A stretch of 64,000 nt of DNA, from the NCBI RefSeq assembly GCF_039521975.1, contig NZ_BAAACZ010000005.1:184074-248073 (forward strand), in the 5' to 3' direction. Below, piece after piece: positions 1 to 8,622 of the stretch. Position 1 is the stretch's first letter; each line of letters begins with the position of its first letter. A model generated the notes under the pieces. It had not been told where the DNA came from, ran no database searches, and saw only the letters and a program-made list of their open reading frames with translations. The DNA comes from Alkalibacillus silvisoli. GTDB lineage: Bacteria; Bacillota; Bacilli; Bacillales; Alkalibacillaceae. The position numbers and the translations under genes were made by a program.

Positions 1-84
1 GTCTAATATGTAGTATTTGGCTAGCACTCAAAGCCAAGGCGCTCATGCAAGCACAATAATACACGCCAGTTTTTACAGAACATA

Positions 85-123
85 GACCTCCTCATTCAGC
101 AAAAAATAAGCTTTGAGGAGGTC
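85..123 (+). promoter_or_regulatory. Perfect hairpin enclosing the Shine-Dalgarno sequence
   Basis: GACCTCCTCA at 85-94 is the exact reverse complement of TGAGGAGGTC at 114-123, with a 19-nt loop. The right arm contains the ribosome binding site of the gene starting at 131, so the folded RNA would hide it. Regulation through this fold is inference; the pairing is seen directly. Confidence 0.55.
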
Positions 124-130
124 AAGCTTT

Positions 131-445
131 ATGGATTATATGAAGGGATACCGACTAGAGCCGAATGAACAGGGCTATACGATCATTTTTTATTTAGATG
201 AACACTATAACGAGTTTTCTAATGAAATTACTCCAATTAAATACCCTTCAGATCGAAAACTTAAAAACTTTCGGCAATATGTCATTGACAATTTTTCGCA
301 TTTAAATATTAGAAAAGTCAAAGTGATGATTGGGCCTGCACTTGTTATGTCTTTTGCTTTAGCATTACGCCCCGATCACGGCCCATCAGAAGCTGCCTCT
401 CAAAAACGATCTACTCATGCCGAATTCCAGGAAGTTGATCCATAA
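131..445 (+). CDS. Small hypothetical protein (104 aa)
   Basis: I do not recognise this with certainty. The ATG at 131 is chosen because AGGAGG (116-121) lies 9 nt upstream; a TTG at 113 is in frame but falls inside the hairpin. The protein opens with MDYMKGYRLEPNEQGYT, predicted to be beta-rich, followed by a basic helical part and one hydrophobic stretch (GPALVMSFALAL), then a short polar tail. From memory the N-terminal part resembles the first domain of longer Bacillaceae envelope proteins, so this could be a truncated relative; that is unverified. A terminator follows at 518-557. Confidence 0.5.
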   Translation: MDYMKGYRLEPNEQGYTIIFYLDEHYNEFSNEITPIKYPSDRKLKNFRQYVIDNFSHLNIRKVKVMIGPALVMSFALALRPDHGPSEAASQKRSTHAEFQEVDP

Positions 446-517
446 CCGACTCAATCATCATCAACTGGTGGTAAAGTTCTCTTGGTTGATTGGAGAAAGC
501 TTTCGCACATTAAGTAT

Positions 518-557
518 AAAAGGCGAACGTGACATTATTAGTCGTCGTTCGCCTTTT
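518..557 (+). terminator. Rho-independent terminator
   Basis: AAAAGGCGAACG (518-529) pairs with CGTTCGCCTTTT (546-557), and the right arm ends in a T run. It lies downstream of the gene ending at 445. Confidence 0.75.
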
Positions 558-594
558 ATGATGTGCACTTTTTATCGGATGAATACCGTTTCAC

Positions 595-850
595 CGGATG
601 AAATGTAGCGACCACCGGACAAAGTGGCGTTATCACCAGATGAGCTCTCCTTTTCACCGGACAGAGTGGCGTTATTGTCGGATGAGCGCTCATAATTGTC
701 GGACAAATCAGAGTTATTGCCGGATGAGCACCAATAATTGCCGGACGAAGCAGAGTTAGTGTCGGACGAGCGCTCATAATTGTCGAACAAAACAGAGTTA
801 TTGCCGGATGAGCACCAATAATTGTCGGACGAAAAAGAGCTATCCCACCT
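595..850 (-). repeat. 21-bp tandem repeat array R1
   Basis: About 11-12 monomers read on the minus strand, each beginning TCCGACA, TCCGGCA or a variant and spaced exactly 21 bp where checked (for example at 676 and 697 on the plus strand). Tails alternate between an AATTATGAGCGCTCG-like and a TAACTCTG-like type, so the full unit is 42 bp. Copies towards 600 are more diverged (TCCGGTG, TCTGGTG). The array fills the gap between two convergent genes. Open frames here of 96 and 123 codons are repeat artefacts. No function is known to me. Confidence 0.85.
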
Positions 851-964
851 ATGTAAAAACAAGAATTACCTCCCCGCCTACCGTCCTGCGAGGAGGTTAC
901 TTTGGAATAGGAGATTGCTTTTACCACTAAATGACTCTCACCGCTAAGAGTCTAAACCACCAAA

Positions 965-1903
965 TTACCCACGCAACACTTCTTCAAGCTTTGCTTTTGT
1001 ATTAGGACCATAAATTCCATCGACTTCATGCGAGATGTGAACACTTTGAAACCGTCTAATCGCATCTTCTGTTCTTGGTCCGTAAATTCCATCGATAGAA
1101 CCAGGTCTAAACCGTACACTGTCTAACGCCTTTTGGATTTGCCTTACCGCTTCACCACGGTCACCACGTCTATAAATACCGCTTGGAAGTTCACTGCTGT
1201 TACTGATCACTTCTTCTAACGCTTGACGTGTTTCAGGCCCTACAATACCGTCTACCTGAATGCCAGCACTTCTTTGGAATGAACGCACCGCCGATTCTGT
1301 TTCATCACCAAAAATTCCATCAGCACCGTGTCTTGGTAACCTTTCACCCGCTTCACGCAGATCGTTTTGTAGCTGCTCGACTTCACTTCCTGAATCGCCA
1401 TTTTGAAGGAGATAATGACTAGAGCCTGATGAGTCAGATCCTCCACTAGAGCTTGAACTATTGTTTCCTAACCTTGCACGTACGCGGTCCATATCTATTC
1501 CTGGGCACCCTGTCCTTGCACCTGAAAACTCATTGTGTCCAAGCACTTGACTAACATTTAAACCGAACCGTCCTAAATTCTCATGTGCACGCTCTTCAAA
1601 GACGCGCTCTTGTTCATCGGTAAAATTACCATCCCCGACTAAACAAATATGATACGTCGTTCGGTTATGATCAGCAATTCCATTTGTAATCACATCTTCG
1701 TCATAGCACAGCTGAACCGTTCCATCACGCAAAATAATCTCGTGGTATCCTCCTGTTTGCCAGCCACGATTTTTCCAATGGCGTTCGAACGTCCACACAT
1801 CTCCTCCTTCTGATGCGCTATGATGTCTTGCGATATGCCTAATTTTATTTCGCCGTCGATTACCACCCATCGTTTGACCACGTAAATCTTCAATGTCTGG
1901 CAC
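965..1903 (-). CDS. N-acetylmuramoyl-L-alanine amidase with two peptidoglycan-binding domains
   Basis: A 312-residue phage-endolysin-like enzyme that cleaves the bond between MurNAc and the stem peptide. Residues about 20-145 form an Amidase_2 (T7 lysozyme/PGRP) domain; likely zinc ligands are His27 or His28, His123 (LGHNEF) and Cys133 (TGCPG). A serine/glycine linker leads to two PG_binding_1 domains (about 160-235 and 243-310), each with the D-G-I-(F/Y)-G motif. The start is GTG at 1903, preceded by AAGGAGG. There is no signal peptide, which suits a holin-dependent phage or cryptic-prophage lysin. Replication genes of phage type lie just upstream on the same strand. Confidence 0.88.
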   Translation of the reverse strand: MPDIEDLRGQTMGGNRRRNKIRHIARHHSASEGGDVWTFERHWKNRGWQTGGYHEIILRDGTVQLCYDEDVITNGIADHNRTTYHICLVGDGNFTDEQERVFEERAHENLGRFGLNVSQVLGHNEFSGARTGCPGIDMDRVRARLGNNSSSSSGGSDSSGSSHYLLQNGDSGSEVEQLQNDLREAGERLPRHGADGIFGDETESAVRSFQRSAGIQVDGIVGPETRQALEEVISNSSELPSGIYRRGDRGEAVRQIQKALDSVRFRPGSIDGIYGPRTEDAIRRFQSVHISHEVDGIYGPNTKAKLEEVLRG

Positions 1904-2067
1904 AGAAACCCTCCTTACATCAAAGCCCCCAATAAGAGCTTTAGTTAATCTATACCCGTTTACAAACTACATAACTTATTAAAATGTATGCTCTCATTAC
2001 TATTAAATTCAACAAGTTGAAAACCTGTCTCAACGCTTATCACTTGTTTATAAAAATGTGTGTTATC

Positions 2068-2220
2068 CTAATTCTGACGGTGTAGTTGTTCATACTTCTT
2101 CCAACGAGCAAAAATTGTTTCTACAGGCTCTTCATCTCGACACTTTTCACATAAACAACTAACGACGCGGTACACACCTATACCATCATATTCCCATTTC
2201 GCCCCATGACCATTACACAT
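2068..2220 (-). CDS. Small Cys-rich protein, phage-type (50 aa)
   Basis: The ATG at 2220 overlaps the last codons of the helicase-loader gene by 8 bp, suggesting translational coupling; an in-frame upstream start would need a 41-bp overlap. Three cysteines (MCNGHG, then CLCEKC) and one His could form a small zinc site. A basic C-terminus follows. Function unknown. Position and size fit an accessory gene of a phage replication module. Confidence 0.55.
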   Translation of the reverse strand: MCNGHGAKWEYDGIGVYRVVSCLCEKCRDEEPVETIFARWKKYEQLHRQN

Positions 2221-3031
2221 GCCTCTTCTCCCTTCTTCTATAATCTTCGGCACTTACTGTGACGACTTCAGTCTGATTCATTACACGAGAAAAATTTCGC
2301 TCATTTAACTTCGCTAATAAATCTCGACTCGACAAATTCGTCGTATAGATCGTTGTCTTACCAGCCCGACTATCTAACACTTCAAAAATTTTCGACTGCG
2401 CCCAATTATCTACACCTTGCTTCACATTCATATATTCAGCACCAATATCATCAAGTACAACTAATTCGACCTTTTGAATATAATTAAACAATTCCGCTTC
2501 AGAAATAGGCGAATCTTGATTATAAGTTTGCTTAATTTTGGTTAACAATTTAGGTACAGATATAAATAACGCCTCGTATCCTTTTTGCATAATAACTTTC
2601 AAGCACGAGACAGCTAAATGACTTTTACCAACGCCGCATGATCCGTGAAGTAGTAAACTTCGCCCATCATCTGGTTTAAAATCGCTTGCGAATTTTTCCA
2701 TCTTTCCTTTCACTTCAATTAAATGATCATTATATGCATCAAAATTATTAAAATCCGAATAATTTAACGTTTGATTTAAAAATGAATGCTCTTCAAAGAA
2801 CCGTCTGACTTGCGTTAACTCCTTATTACAATGACGTTCTATCATTCTCCTTATTACCTTTATTTCTTCACAAACACAACCTTTATTGACCAATGTCTTT
2901 TCACCTTTCTTCGGTCCGATCGCGATTGTTATATTATATTGTTCAATCTGCTTTCCACATTCTTCGCACGTAAATGATTTCACGAATTCCTCTTCAATAT
3001 TTAGTTTCAGAAGAGCTTTTTCAAGTGACAT
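2213..3031 (-). CDS. DnaI/DnaC-type helicase loader ATPase
   Basis: A 272-residue AAA+ protein expected to load the replicative helicase onto DNA. Residues 22-54 carry four cysteines (C22, C25, C52, C54) like the N-terminal zinc domain of DnaI-type loaders. The Walker A motif is GSCGVGKSH at 130-138 and Walker B is VVLDDI at 191-196; RNFSRV near the C-terminus may contain sensor or finger arginines. The start has AGGAGG 7 nt upstream. It follows the initiator-like gene by only 11 bp. This pair resembles the replication module of phages and of the B. subtilis skin element (YqaL/YqaM), so it is probably a prophage remnant rather than the host dnaI. Confidence 0.85.
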   Translation of the reverse strand: MSLEKALLKLNIEEEFVKSFTCEECGKQIEQYNITIAIGPKKGEKTLVNKGCVCEEIKVIRRMIERHCNKELTQVRRFFEEHSFLNQTLNYSDFNNFDAYNDHLIEVKGKMEKFASDFKPDDGRSLLLHGSCGVGKSHLAVSCLKVIMQKGYEALFISVPKLLTKIKQTYNQDSPISEAELFNYIQKVELVVLDDIGAEYMNVKQGVDNWAQSKIFEVLDSRAGKTTIYTTNLSSRDLLAKLNERNFSRVMNQTEVVTVSAEDYRRREKRHV

Positions 3032-3042
3032 TAAATGACCTC

Positions 3043-3516
3043 CTAAAATCCGTATGCGTATTGGTCTTGTTTAAATAATTTATTTTGCATTTTTAATTGA
3101 TTAAATTGTTGTTCTGTTTCCTTTTTCGTATCACCATCGTTCACCTTATGGTTCTGCTGATTGTGCTTAGGTTGAGTTGAATACTTTTCAGTCGGGTAAT
3201 TCAACACAGTAAATAATGTTCCTTCTATTGTGTGTTCGACTGAAATTAATTCAAGCTTCACGAGCCGTTTGATTGTGCGATTAATCGTACTTTTAGATAC
3301 TAATGTTGTCCCTCGCCCTGCCTTATAACGTAAATCCTCTTGTAATTTGGAGTAGGATCTAATATATTGACCACGCTTTAACACGATACCTCCATACTTG
3401 AATTGTTCTTGATGACTTGCTTTTAATAACAAAAAAGTATAAAGCCTAAAGGCCAAGAGATCTGTCCAAACTTCCTCTTCTAACAAGTTTCTTTCTAACT
3501 TGACCCAACCTGTCAT
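3043..3516 (-). CDS. Phage-type replication initiator / winged-helix protein
   Basis: A 157-residue protein. The first 110 residues look like a winged helix-turn-helix found at the N-terminus of phage replisome organisers: W-x-K-L-x-R at the start, LAFRLYTFLLLKAS, the RGQYIRSYSKLQEDL stretch, then the recognition-helix region STINRTIKRLVKLELISV. The tail is polar and basic and lacks the long DnaD domain seen in full-size relatives. The start codon has GGGAGG upstream. It is the first gene of a three-gene unit with the helicase loader and the small Cys protein. No integrase or structural genes are visible nearby. Confidence 0.65.
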   Translation of the reverse strand: MTGWVKLERNLLEEEVWTDLLAFRLYTFLLLKASHQEQFKYGGIVLKRGQYIRSYSKLQEDLRYKAGRGTTLVSKSTINRTIKRLVKLELISVEHTIEGTLFTVLNYPTEKYSTQPKHNQQNHKVNDGDTKKETEQQFNQLKMQNKLFKQDQYAYGF

Positions 3517-3653
3517 AATTACAACCTCCCTTCCATCTATGATTCAATCTGTTCTCACTTTTATAATCGAGAACGAAGGAGGAAAGGTGTTAAAAAATTT
3601 CAAAATCATTTAATATGAAATAAGAAGTGATGGAAAGTTGTGGAGGTAGTGTC

Positions 3654-4154
3654 ATGGCAACAACTTATGTTAATTGGGGAAAATCACGCGTTAAACTAAC
3701 CTGGCAAGCTAGTGATCAACTCCCAGATGGCTCTTTAATTACGAGTGTTCATGGATTTTGTTTTAATAAGCATGGAAAGTTACTAATGGTTGATTTAAAC
3801 GACCGGGGATGGGATTTTCCTGGCGGGCACATTGAGAAAGATGAAACGCCATTACAATGCATTAAACGGGAAGCTTATGAAGAAGGTTATGTAAGTGGTG
3901 ATTGTCTTCTGATCGGCTCAGTTATCGTTGATCATACTAACAATCCTAATTTTAACCCAGACGGACCATACCCCAAAGTAGGCTATCAAGTGTTTTATCG
4001 CATGGATATTAAAACGACCCATCCATTTAAAGCAAATTATGAAGCAAAGAGACGTACATTTATTGACCCAACTGAGGTGGCTAATTACTATCCGAACTGG
4101 CATGTTGTTTATCAATCTGCCATGAGGAGGTGCATATTTAGAAGGGGCCGGTGA
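3654..4154 (+). CDS. Nudix hydrolase
   Basis: A 166-residue Nudix-family pyrophosphohydrolase. The Nudix box is complete: G-H-I-E-K-D-E, seven residues, then REAYEEGYV, matching GX5EX7REUXEEXGU. The loop after it (HTNNPNFNPDGPYPKVGYQ) would help shape the substrate pocket; the substrate cannot be named from sequence, though nucleotide clean-up is a usual role. The ATG at 3654 is preferred because GGAGGT lies 6 nt upstream; a GTG at 3627 is in frame without a proper site. It is divergent from the phage-type genes. Confidence 0.85.
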   Translation: MATTYVNWGKSRVKLTWQASDQLPDGSLITSVHGFCFNKHGKLLMVDLNDRGWDFPGGHIEKDETPLQCIKREAYEEGYVSGDCLLIGSVIVDHTNNPNFNPDGPYPKVGYQVFYRMDIKTTHPFKANYEAKRRTFIDPTEVANYYPNWHVVYQSAMRRCIFRRGR

Positions 4155-4291
4155 TCACTGTCTTTTACACAAGATAAACACTAACCCACGTGCGGTCGAG
4201 TTTGATAAAAATTCAAGCCAGAAAATATATAGCGACAAACCTATATTACGTTCAGCAACCCTATGGTGGTAATTTCGTGGCATTACCCAAA

Positions 4292-4323
4292 AAATTTTGC
4301 GGTGATGCCTAACGCATCACCGC
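4292..4323 (-). terminator. Rho-independent terminator of the flotillin gene
   Basis: GCGGTGATGC (4299-4308) and GCATCACCGC (4314-4323) form a perfect 10-bp stem with a 5-nt loop. On the minus strand the stem is followed by AAAATTTTTT. Confidence 0.8.
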
Positions 4324-4336
4324 AATCCACTCAATT

Positions 4337-5863
4337 TCACGATTCTCGATTAGATTCGTCTGGATGAATCTCTTGCTCTTTTACTTCATCTACTTCATCC
4401 TGATTTTCACCAGAACGGATGACGGTATGTGTATTTCCACGATTGACAAGGTCTGTTAGTAGCTGATTAACATCTAAGCCTGTTAATTCTTTTAATGGTT
4501 CTTGAATTTGAGTCATCGTGTTCGTAATCGATTGGCCGTAAGTAGACACACCGCCTTGACCACTTCCTGTATCAATCACTTTAACTGACTCGATATTCGA
4601 TAGTGGTTTAGCAATTTCTTTCGCATATTCTGGCAGCATCTCAATTAATTTCTCAACAATAACAACTTCTCCATGCTTTGAGATCGCTTCTGCTAACAAG
4701 CGCTTCGACTCAGCTTCTGCCTCACCTTTCTTCCGAATAACCTCAGCTTCTGAAATACCTGCTTCACGCTTAATTTTCGCGCGTGTTTCACCATCAATTT
4801 CTGCCTTCTTCGCATCTGCCTCTGCTTGTTTCGTCACTTCATAGTATTCAGCATCCGCTTTGGCTTGACGCACTTTTGCTTCCTCATGTTCAAGTTGTAC
4901 TAAACGCTCACGTTCAAAGTGTTGTAGTCGTAATTGTTCTTCTTTCTTCTGAGCATGAAGTTTTAACTCTTGTTCTTGGACTTCTTTATCAAGCCTTGCT
5001 TTCTCTAATTGATAAGATTGTTCCGATTTCGCGCGGGCTCTTTCTGTTTCTTCTTTAATTCCCGCATCATTTAAGTCCTTTTCTTTTTTCGATTCAGCAA
5101 TTTCAATCTGACGTTCAAATTCTTGCTCTTTCGCTTCTTGGTCGTTGTTTGCACGGTGAATCCGCGTCTCTTTATCCGCATCTGACTCAGCTAATTCCGC
5201 TTTCTTTCTAATTTGCGCGATTCGTGGTTTTCCTATATTCTCTAAATAACCATTTTCCGGGTCCGCATCACGCAGATCTTGTAACCCGAGTGATGTAATT
5301 TTAAAGCCCATTTCATCTAGTTGACGTTGGGCGACTTTCGTTACTTGTTTATTAAACTCTTCACGGTCTTCATTAATCCCCTCAACAGTCATTTTCGACA
5401 AAATAGCACGCAAATTCGCATTCAACACTTCTGAAATTTCATCTTGGATTTCTTTTGGCTTTTTCCCTAAAAATTGTTCAGCGTAAATCGCAATTCCTCG
5501 TAGTGTATCAGCTACTTTCACCATCGCTACAGCATCAGCAATGATCGGCACCCCACCATTCGTATACACGCGGGGCGTTGTAATCTTAAGCTGAAAGGCA
5601 GTCAGATCAACAGGTGTAGCAGTCTGGTGCATTCTTAATAAATGCCCACCACCACGAATAATTTTCATCGAACGTCCCTCTTCATCTGTGAAAATATTCG
5701 TCTCCTTACTCGGATTACCTAAGCGAGGCCCTGCAATAATAAGCGCTTCATTCGATTTCGCCGTCCGGTAGCGAAACTTCATCCACACCCACCATAGTAA
5801 ACCTATGATCGCCGCAGTCACTAACACCGGAACTAAAAACATAAAAAATGCGATAATCTCCAT
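4337..5863 (-). CDS. floT: Flotillin-like protein FloT
   Basis: A 508-residue membrane scaffold protein of functional membrane microdomains. An N-terminal hydrophobic segment (residues about 2-25) is followed by an SPFH/PHB domain (about 30-195), then a long charged coiled coil rich in E-A repeats (about 200-400) and the conserved end of the flotillin domain, which includes VIVEKLIEMLPEYAKEIAKP. Length matches B. subtilis FloT/YuaG. The ATG at 5863 is preferred because GGAGG lies 6 nt upstream; an ATG at 5878 lies before that site. In B. subtilis floT sits beside an NfeD-type gene (yuaF); no such partner is adjacent here. Confidence 0.95.
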   Translation of the reverse strand: MEIIAFFMFLVPVLVTAAIIGLLWWVWMKFRYRTAKSNEALIIAGPRLGNPSKETNIFTDEEGRSMKIIRGGGHLLRMHQTATPVDLTAFQLKITTPRVYTNGGVPIIADAVAMVKVADTLRGIAIYAEQFLGKKPKEIQDEISEVLNANLRAILSKMTVEGINEDREEFNKQVTKVAQRQLDEMGFKITSLGLQDLRDADPENGYLENIGKPRIAQIRKKAELAESDADKETRIHRANNDQEAKEQEFERQIEIAESKKEKDLNDAGIKEETERARAKSEQSYQLEKARLDKEVQEQELKLHAQKKEEQLRLQHFERERLVQLEHEEAKVRQAKADAEYYEVTKQAEADAKKAEIDGETRAKIKREAGISEAEVIRKKGEAEAESKRLLAEAISKHGEVVIVEKLIEMLPEYAKEIAKPLSNIESVKVIDTGSGQGGVSTYGQSITNTMTQIQEPLKELTGLDVNQLLTDLVNRGNTHTVIRSGENQDEVDEVKEQEIHPDESNRES

Positions 5864-6057
5864 CCAAACCCTCCACATTTACAGTTAACGAACCTTTTAA
5901 ATATAACCAGTGAATTAGTTGTACTTATTTTGATAACACTATCTGACTTACCAAATAAATCCACTCACTTCACCTTATTAGTAAAAAGACAAAATATGCT
6001 CAGCAAATATTAATAAAAGGACTGTACTGCACTTATGAATTTAAGGGGAATTCACAT

Positions 6058-6086
6058 AAAAAAACAGCAACCACTATGGTTACTGT
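6058..6086 (-). terminator. Rho-independent terminator
   Basis: On the minus strand ACAGTAACC pairs with GGTTGCTGT (one mismatch) and is followed by a run of seven Ts. It ends the gene finishing at 6098. Confidence 0.7.
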
Positions 6087-6097
6087 CTAAAACCCCT

Positions 6098-6445
6098 TTA
6101 ACGTATATACATTTTCCACTTGTGCAACTCCCTTGTAAACGGGTAAGTAAACTCAACAAGTGAAGGGAAAGCGGAGGATCTAACTAATCGACCAGACAAC
6201 CATTTCAAGCCAAGGAACACTCCTGTTACAAGTGGAATGAACCGTAACCTAAATCTAGGCCTACCTCTTCTTGTAAACCCTGCTAAATCGCTTCGGTCAA
6301 ATCTATCCCACATATTATTACCCAGCCTAAGCAAAAAGGGAACGATCAACGAGGTTTTGAAAAAACGTTTTCGCCTACCCATCTTAGAATACGCGAAATA
6401 AGACATTAAAACGACCAATAATACCATGACTCTTGATTGATTCAT
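6098..6445 (-). CDS. Hypothetical small membrane protein
   Basis: A 115-residue very basic protein that I do not recognise. It has a hydrophobic N-terminus (residues 5-20, MVLLVVLMSYFAYSKMG), an arginine-rich middle with two R-R-G-R-like clusters, and a second short hydrophobic stretch (FIPLVTGVFLGLKWL). GGAG lies 9-10 nt before the ATG. It follows the 221-residue membrane protein by 53 bp on the same strand, so the two may be cotranscribed. Confidence 0.55.
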   Translation of the reverse strand: MNQSRVMVLLVVLMSYFAYSKMGRRKRFFKTSLIVPFLLRLGNNMWDRFDRSDLAGFTRRGRPRFRLRFIPLVTGVFLGLKWLSGRLVRSSAFPSLVEFTYPFTRELHKWKMYIR

Positions 6446-6498
6446 ATCACCAGCTCCTCGTACTCCATTTTTCCCTTAATGCCTTATAATATGTACCT

Positions 6499-7164
6499 TT
6501 ACCTACTCTTTACATACTGATCTTGAAAGGCTTTTGTCGTCGTTAAAGAAAATAGTAAAATCAATTCAAGAAAATTATCATAAACACCTGTTTCAACAGG
6601 AGATGGACTTAGCATCCCTGCAGTCATGAAAAAGACGCCAATTAAATACCAAAACCAATTTTGAATCCGTCCGACATAGATTGATGCGATTAACAACGCT
6701 ACACTTACGACTATCACCATAACTGGAAATCCAGCACCATGACTAGCATCAGTGTAAGCTAATACACCATTGTAAACATAAGACTCTAACGTCATCCCAA
6801 ACACTTCTGTTACTAATCCATAAACGATTAATAGCACCGTTACACCCAAGACACCCCACACCACTGCTCGCTTTTTCACCCAGTTGACTCCAGCTCGCCT
6901 CATCGTATCCCATGCGTAAAGTAACAACAGCGGCGTTACAATTGCATGAAGCCAGAATCTAATTTCACTTAAAAATTCTAATCGCACCCCTTCTTTAAAG
7001 AACTTTCCAAAAGCTAACAAAGCATTATCATAAACCAAGGCTAAGATGACAAGGATGATTACATTTGACACAACAAACCAACCGTTACGATATGCTAAAC
7101 CAATCGCAACAATGAGCAAGCATGTATGAAAAATCATAATTAAGAAAAATAAAATCATATCCAT
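6499..7164 (-). CDS. Hypothetical polytopic membrane protein
   Basis: A 221-residue protein with about six or seven predicted membrane segments spread over its length. There are short charged loops (KKRAVV) and a polar region, AYTDASHGAGFPV, between the last helices. I cannot assign a family. The ATG has AAAAGGGGA upstream. It is the first of two genes on this strand, preceded by a bidirectional terminator. Confidence 0.6.
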   Translation of the reverse strand: MDMILFFLIMIFHTCLLIVAIGLAYRNGWFVVSNVIILVILALVYDNALLAFGKFFKEGVRLEFLSEIRFWLHAIVTPLLLLYAWDTMRRAGVNWVKKRAVVWGVLGVTVLLIVYGLVTEVFGMTLESYVYNGVLAYTDASHGAGFPVMVIVVSVALLIASIYVGRIQNWFWYLIGVFFMTAGMLSPSPVETGVYDNFLELILLFSLTTTKAFQDQYVKSR

Positions 7165-7275
7165 GTTAATTTCCCCTTTTTAAATGTCCCCCTTACCATT
7201 GTTGCCAACTTTAACATAAAGAAAACGCCGAGAATTACAAGTTCTTAAAGTCGTCTAAGGAGTAGCTATACAATA

Positions 7276-7308
7276 AAAAAGACCAACTCTAAACGAATTG
7301 GTCTTTTT
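7276..7308. terminator. Terminator hairpin, usable on both strands
   Basis: AAAAAGACCAA (7276-7286) pairs with TTGGTCTTTTT (7298-7308). It directly follows the minus-strand dioxygenase gene. Confidence 0.8.
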
Positions 7309-7312
7309 AATG

Positions 7313-8296
7313 TTATTCGTATTCTTTTTCAAATGTTTTCGTGCTTCTTACTGTATCAATGTGACGCACCTTTTGTTCTATTTGTTCACGTTGGTTTTCT
7401 AAAAATGGTGGTAATGCTAAATTCTCACCTAACGTTTCATATGGTTCATCTCCCATAAATCCAGGTCCATCTGTTGCAAGTTCGAATAAAATTTGCGGAG
7501 CTACACGTGCGTATAGTGATTGGAAGTAAAAACGATCAACTAGACCTGAATTAGGTAAGTTAATATTGGAGTACCAATCCACCCACTTATTAAGTTCATT
7601 CTCATCAGCTACACGAAACGCAGCATGGTGAACGGTGCCATAACCTTGTCTTGCTTGTGGCAGAAGCGTGTTATGTTCAACAATGACTCGAGCTCCATTA
7701 CCACCCTCACCTACTTCAAAAAGGTAAAGTGAGTCGTCTTTATCCACTTCTTTAAATGAATATACACGCTCTAAAATAGTCTTCATCCGCTCAAAATCTG
7801 ATATACGAATGTGAATTGGGCCTAAACCAGTAATTGCATATTCTAGTGGAATCGGCCCGTCTTGCCACGGCGTACCAGAAGCCACTCCGCTGTCATGCTC
7901 ATCTGAAATAAGCTGATACTTTTGGTCATCAAAGTCAACAAACGGTAAAACCTTTTTCCCAAACAAATCTTGTATGCCTTGATGTTTCACTTCGAGACGA
8001 TCAAATCGTTTTAACCAGTAGTCTAATGCCGCATCACTCGGTACACGGAATGACGAACGATAAATCTCATCCGTTCCATGACTCCCCTTTGGAATTCCAG
8101 GAAAATCAAAGAATGTCATATCCGTTCCTGGACTCCCTTTGTCATCTGCAAAAAATAAATGATACGTCTGAATGTCGTCTTGGTTAACGGTCTTCTTTAC
8201 TAAACGCATGCCTAACACATACGTAAAAAATTCATAGTTTTTCTCAGCACTGCTTGTAATGGCTGTGATGTGGTGTAACCCTCTTAAGCCTTCCAT
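7313..8296 (-). CDS. Ring-cleaving dioxygenase (vicinal oxygen chelate family, MhqA/MhqO-like)
   Basis: A 327-residue protein with two glyoxalase/extradiol dioxygenase domains (about 5-150 and 155-300). Candidate metal ligands are the His of GLHHIT, the His of GTVHHAAF and the Glu of ILFELATDGPGF, the usual 2-His-1-Glu set. Conserved landmarks such as FFADDKGSPGTDMTFFDFP match the MhqA/MhqO/YfiE group, which in Bacillus responds to quinones and catechols. The start has GGAGG upstream. No MhqR-type repressor is adjacent, so regulation cannot be judged. It is probably monocistronic between a terminator and a divergent region. Confidence 0.9.
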   Translation of the reverse strand: MEGLRGLHHITAITSSAEKNYEFFTYVLGMRLVKKTVNQDDIQTYHLFFADDKGSPGTDMTFFDFPGIPKGSHGTDEIYRSSFRVPSDAALDYWLKRFDRLEVKHQGIQDLFGKKVLPFVDFDDQKYQLISDEHDSGVASGTPWQDGPIPLEYAITGLGPIHIRISDFERMKTILERVYSFKEVDKDDSLYLFEVGEGGNGARVIVEHNTLLPQARQGYGTVHHAAFRVADENELNKWVDWYSNINLPNSGLVDRFYFQSLYARVAPQILFELATDGPGFMGDEPYETLGENLALPPFLENQREQIEQKVRHIDTVRSTKTFEKEYE

Positions 8297-8361
8297 TGTT
8301 CAACCTCCACTCTAAAATATCTTGAATTCAAAACAATTATAACAAATAATTATTACTTTGA

Positions 8362-8562
8362 CTTGAATTACGCTTAGTATCCCAAGAACGACTGACATTT
8401 AAGGTAATGTTCATACGCGAATTTATAGTTGGTATATTATATCAGTTAACACTAGGTATTTTAACGATTCTCAGCATTTACCTAGTAGCTAATCGAGATG
8501 ACAGACGCTCAATTCATGATTTACTTGCCAAAACATTTGTGACAAACCATCGAGCTGATTAA
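8362..8562 (+). pseudogene. Relic of an RDD-family membrane protein (C-terminal part)
   Basis: One frame of 66 codons without a start reads ERLTFKVMFIREF, a hydrophobic segment, then NRDDRRSIHDLLAKTFV and a stop at 8560-8562. This matches the end of RDD-family proteins (the R-x-S-L-H-D-x-x-A-x-T signature). A stop codon lies directly upstream in this frame and the N-terminal RDD helices are missing, so the gene is broken. Confidence 0.65.
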
Positions 8563-8622
8563 AACATATCCTTGTCCATCCATGCATATGTTGTACTACT
8601 ATGTTTGAAGGAGTTGACACGT

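Noticed and set aside
417..608. 63-codon plus-strand ORF
   Set aside because: It overlaps the end of the first gene and runs through a terminator into array R1, with no ribosome site.
556..927. Minus-strand ORFs of 96 and 123 codons
   Set aside because: They lie in repeat array R1 and stay open only because the 21-bp period is a multiple of three.
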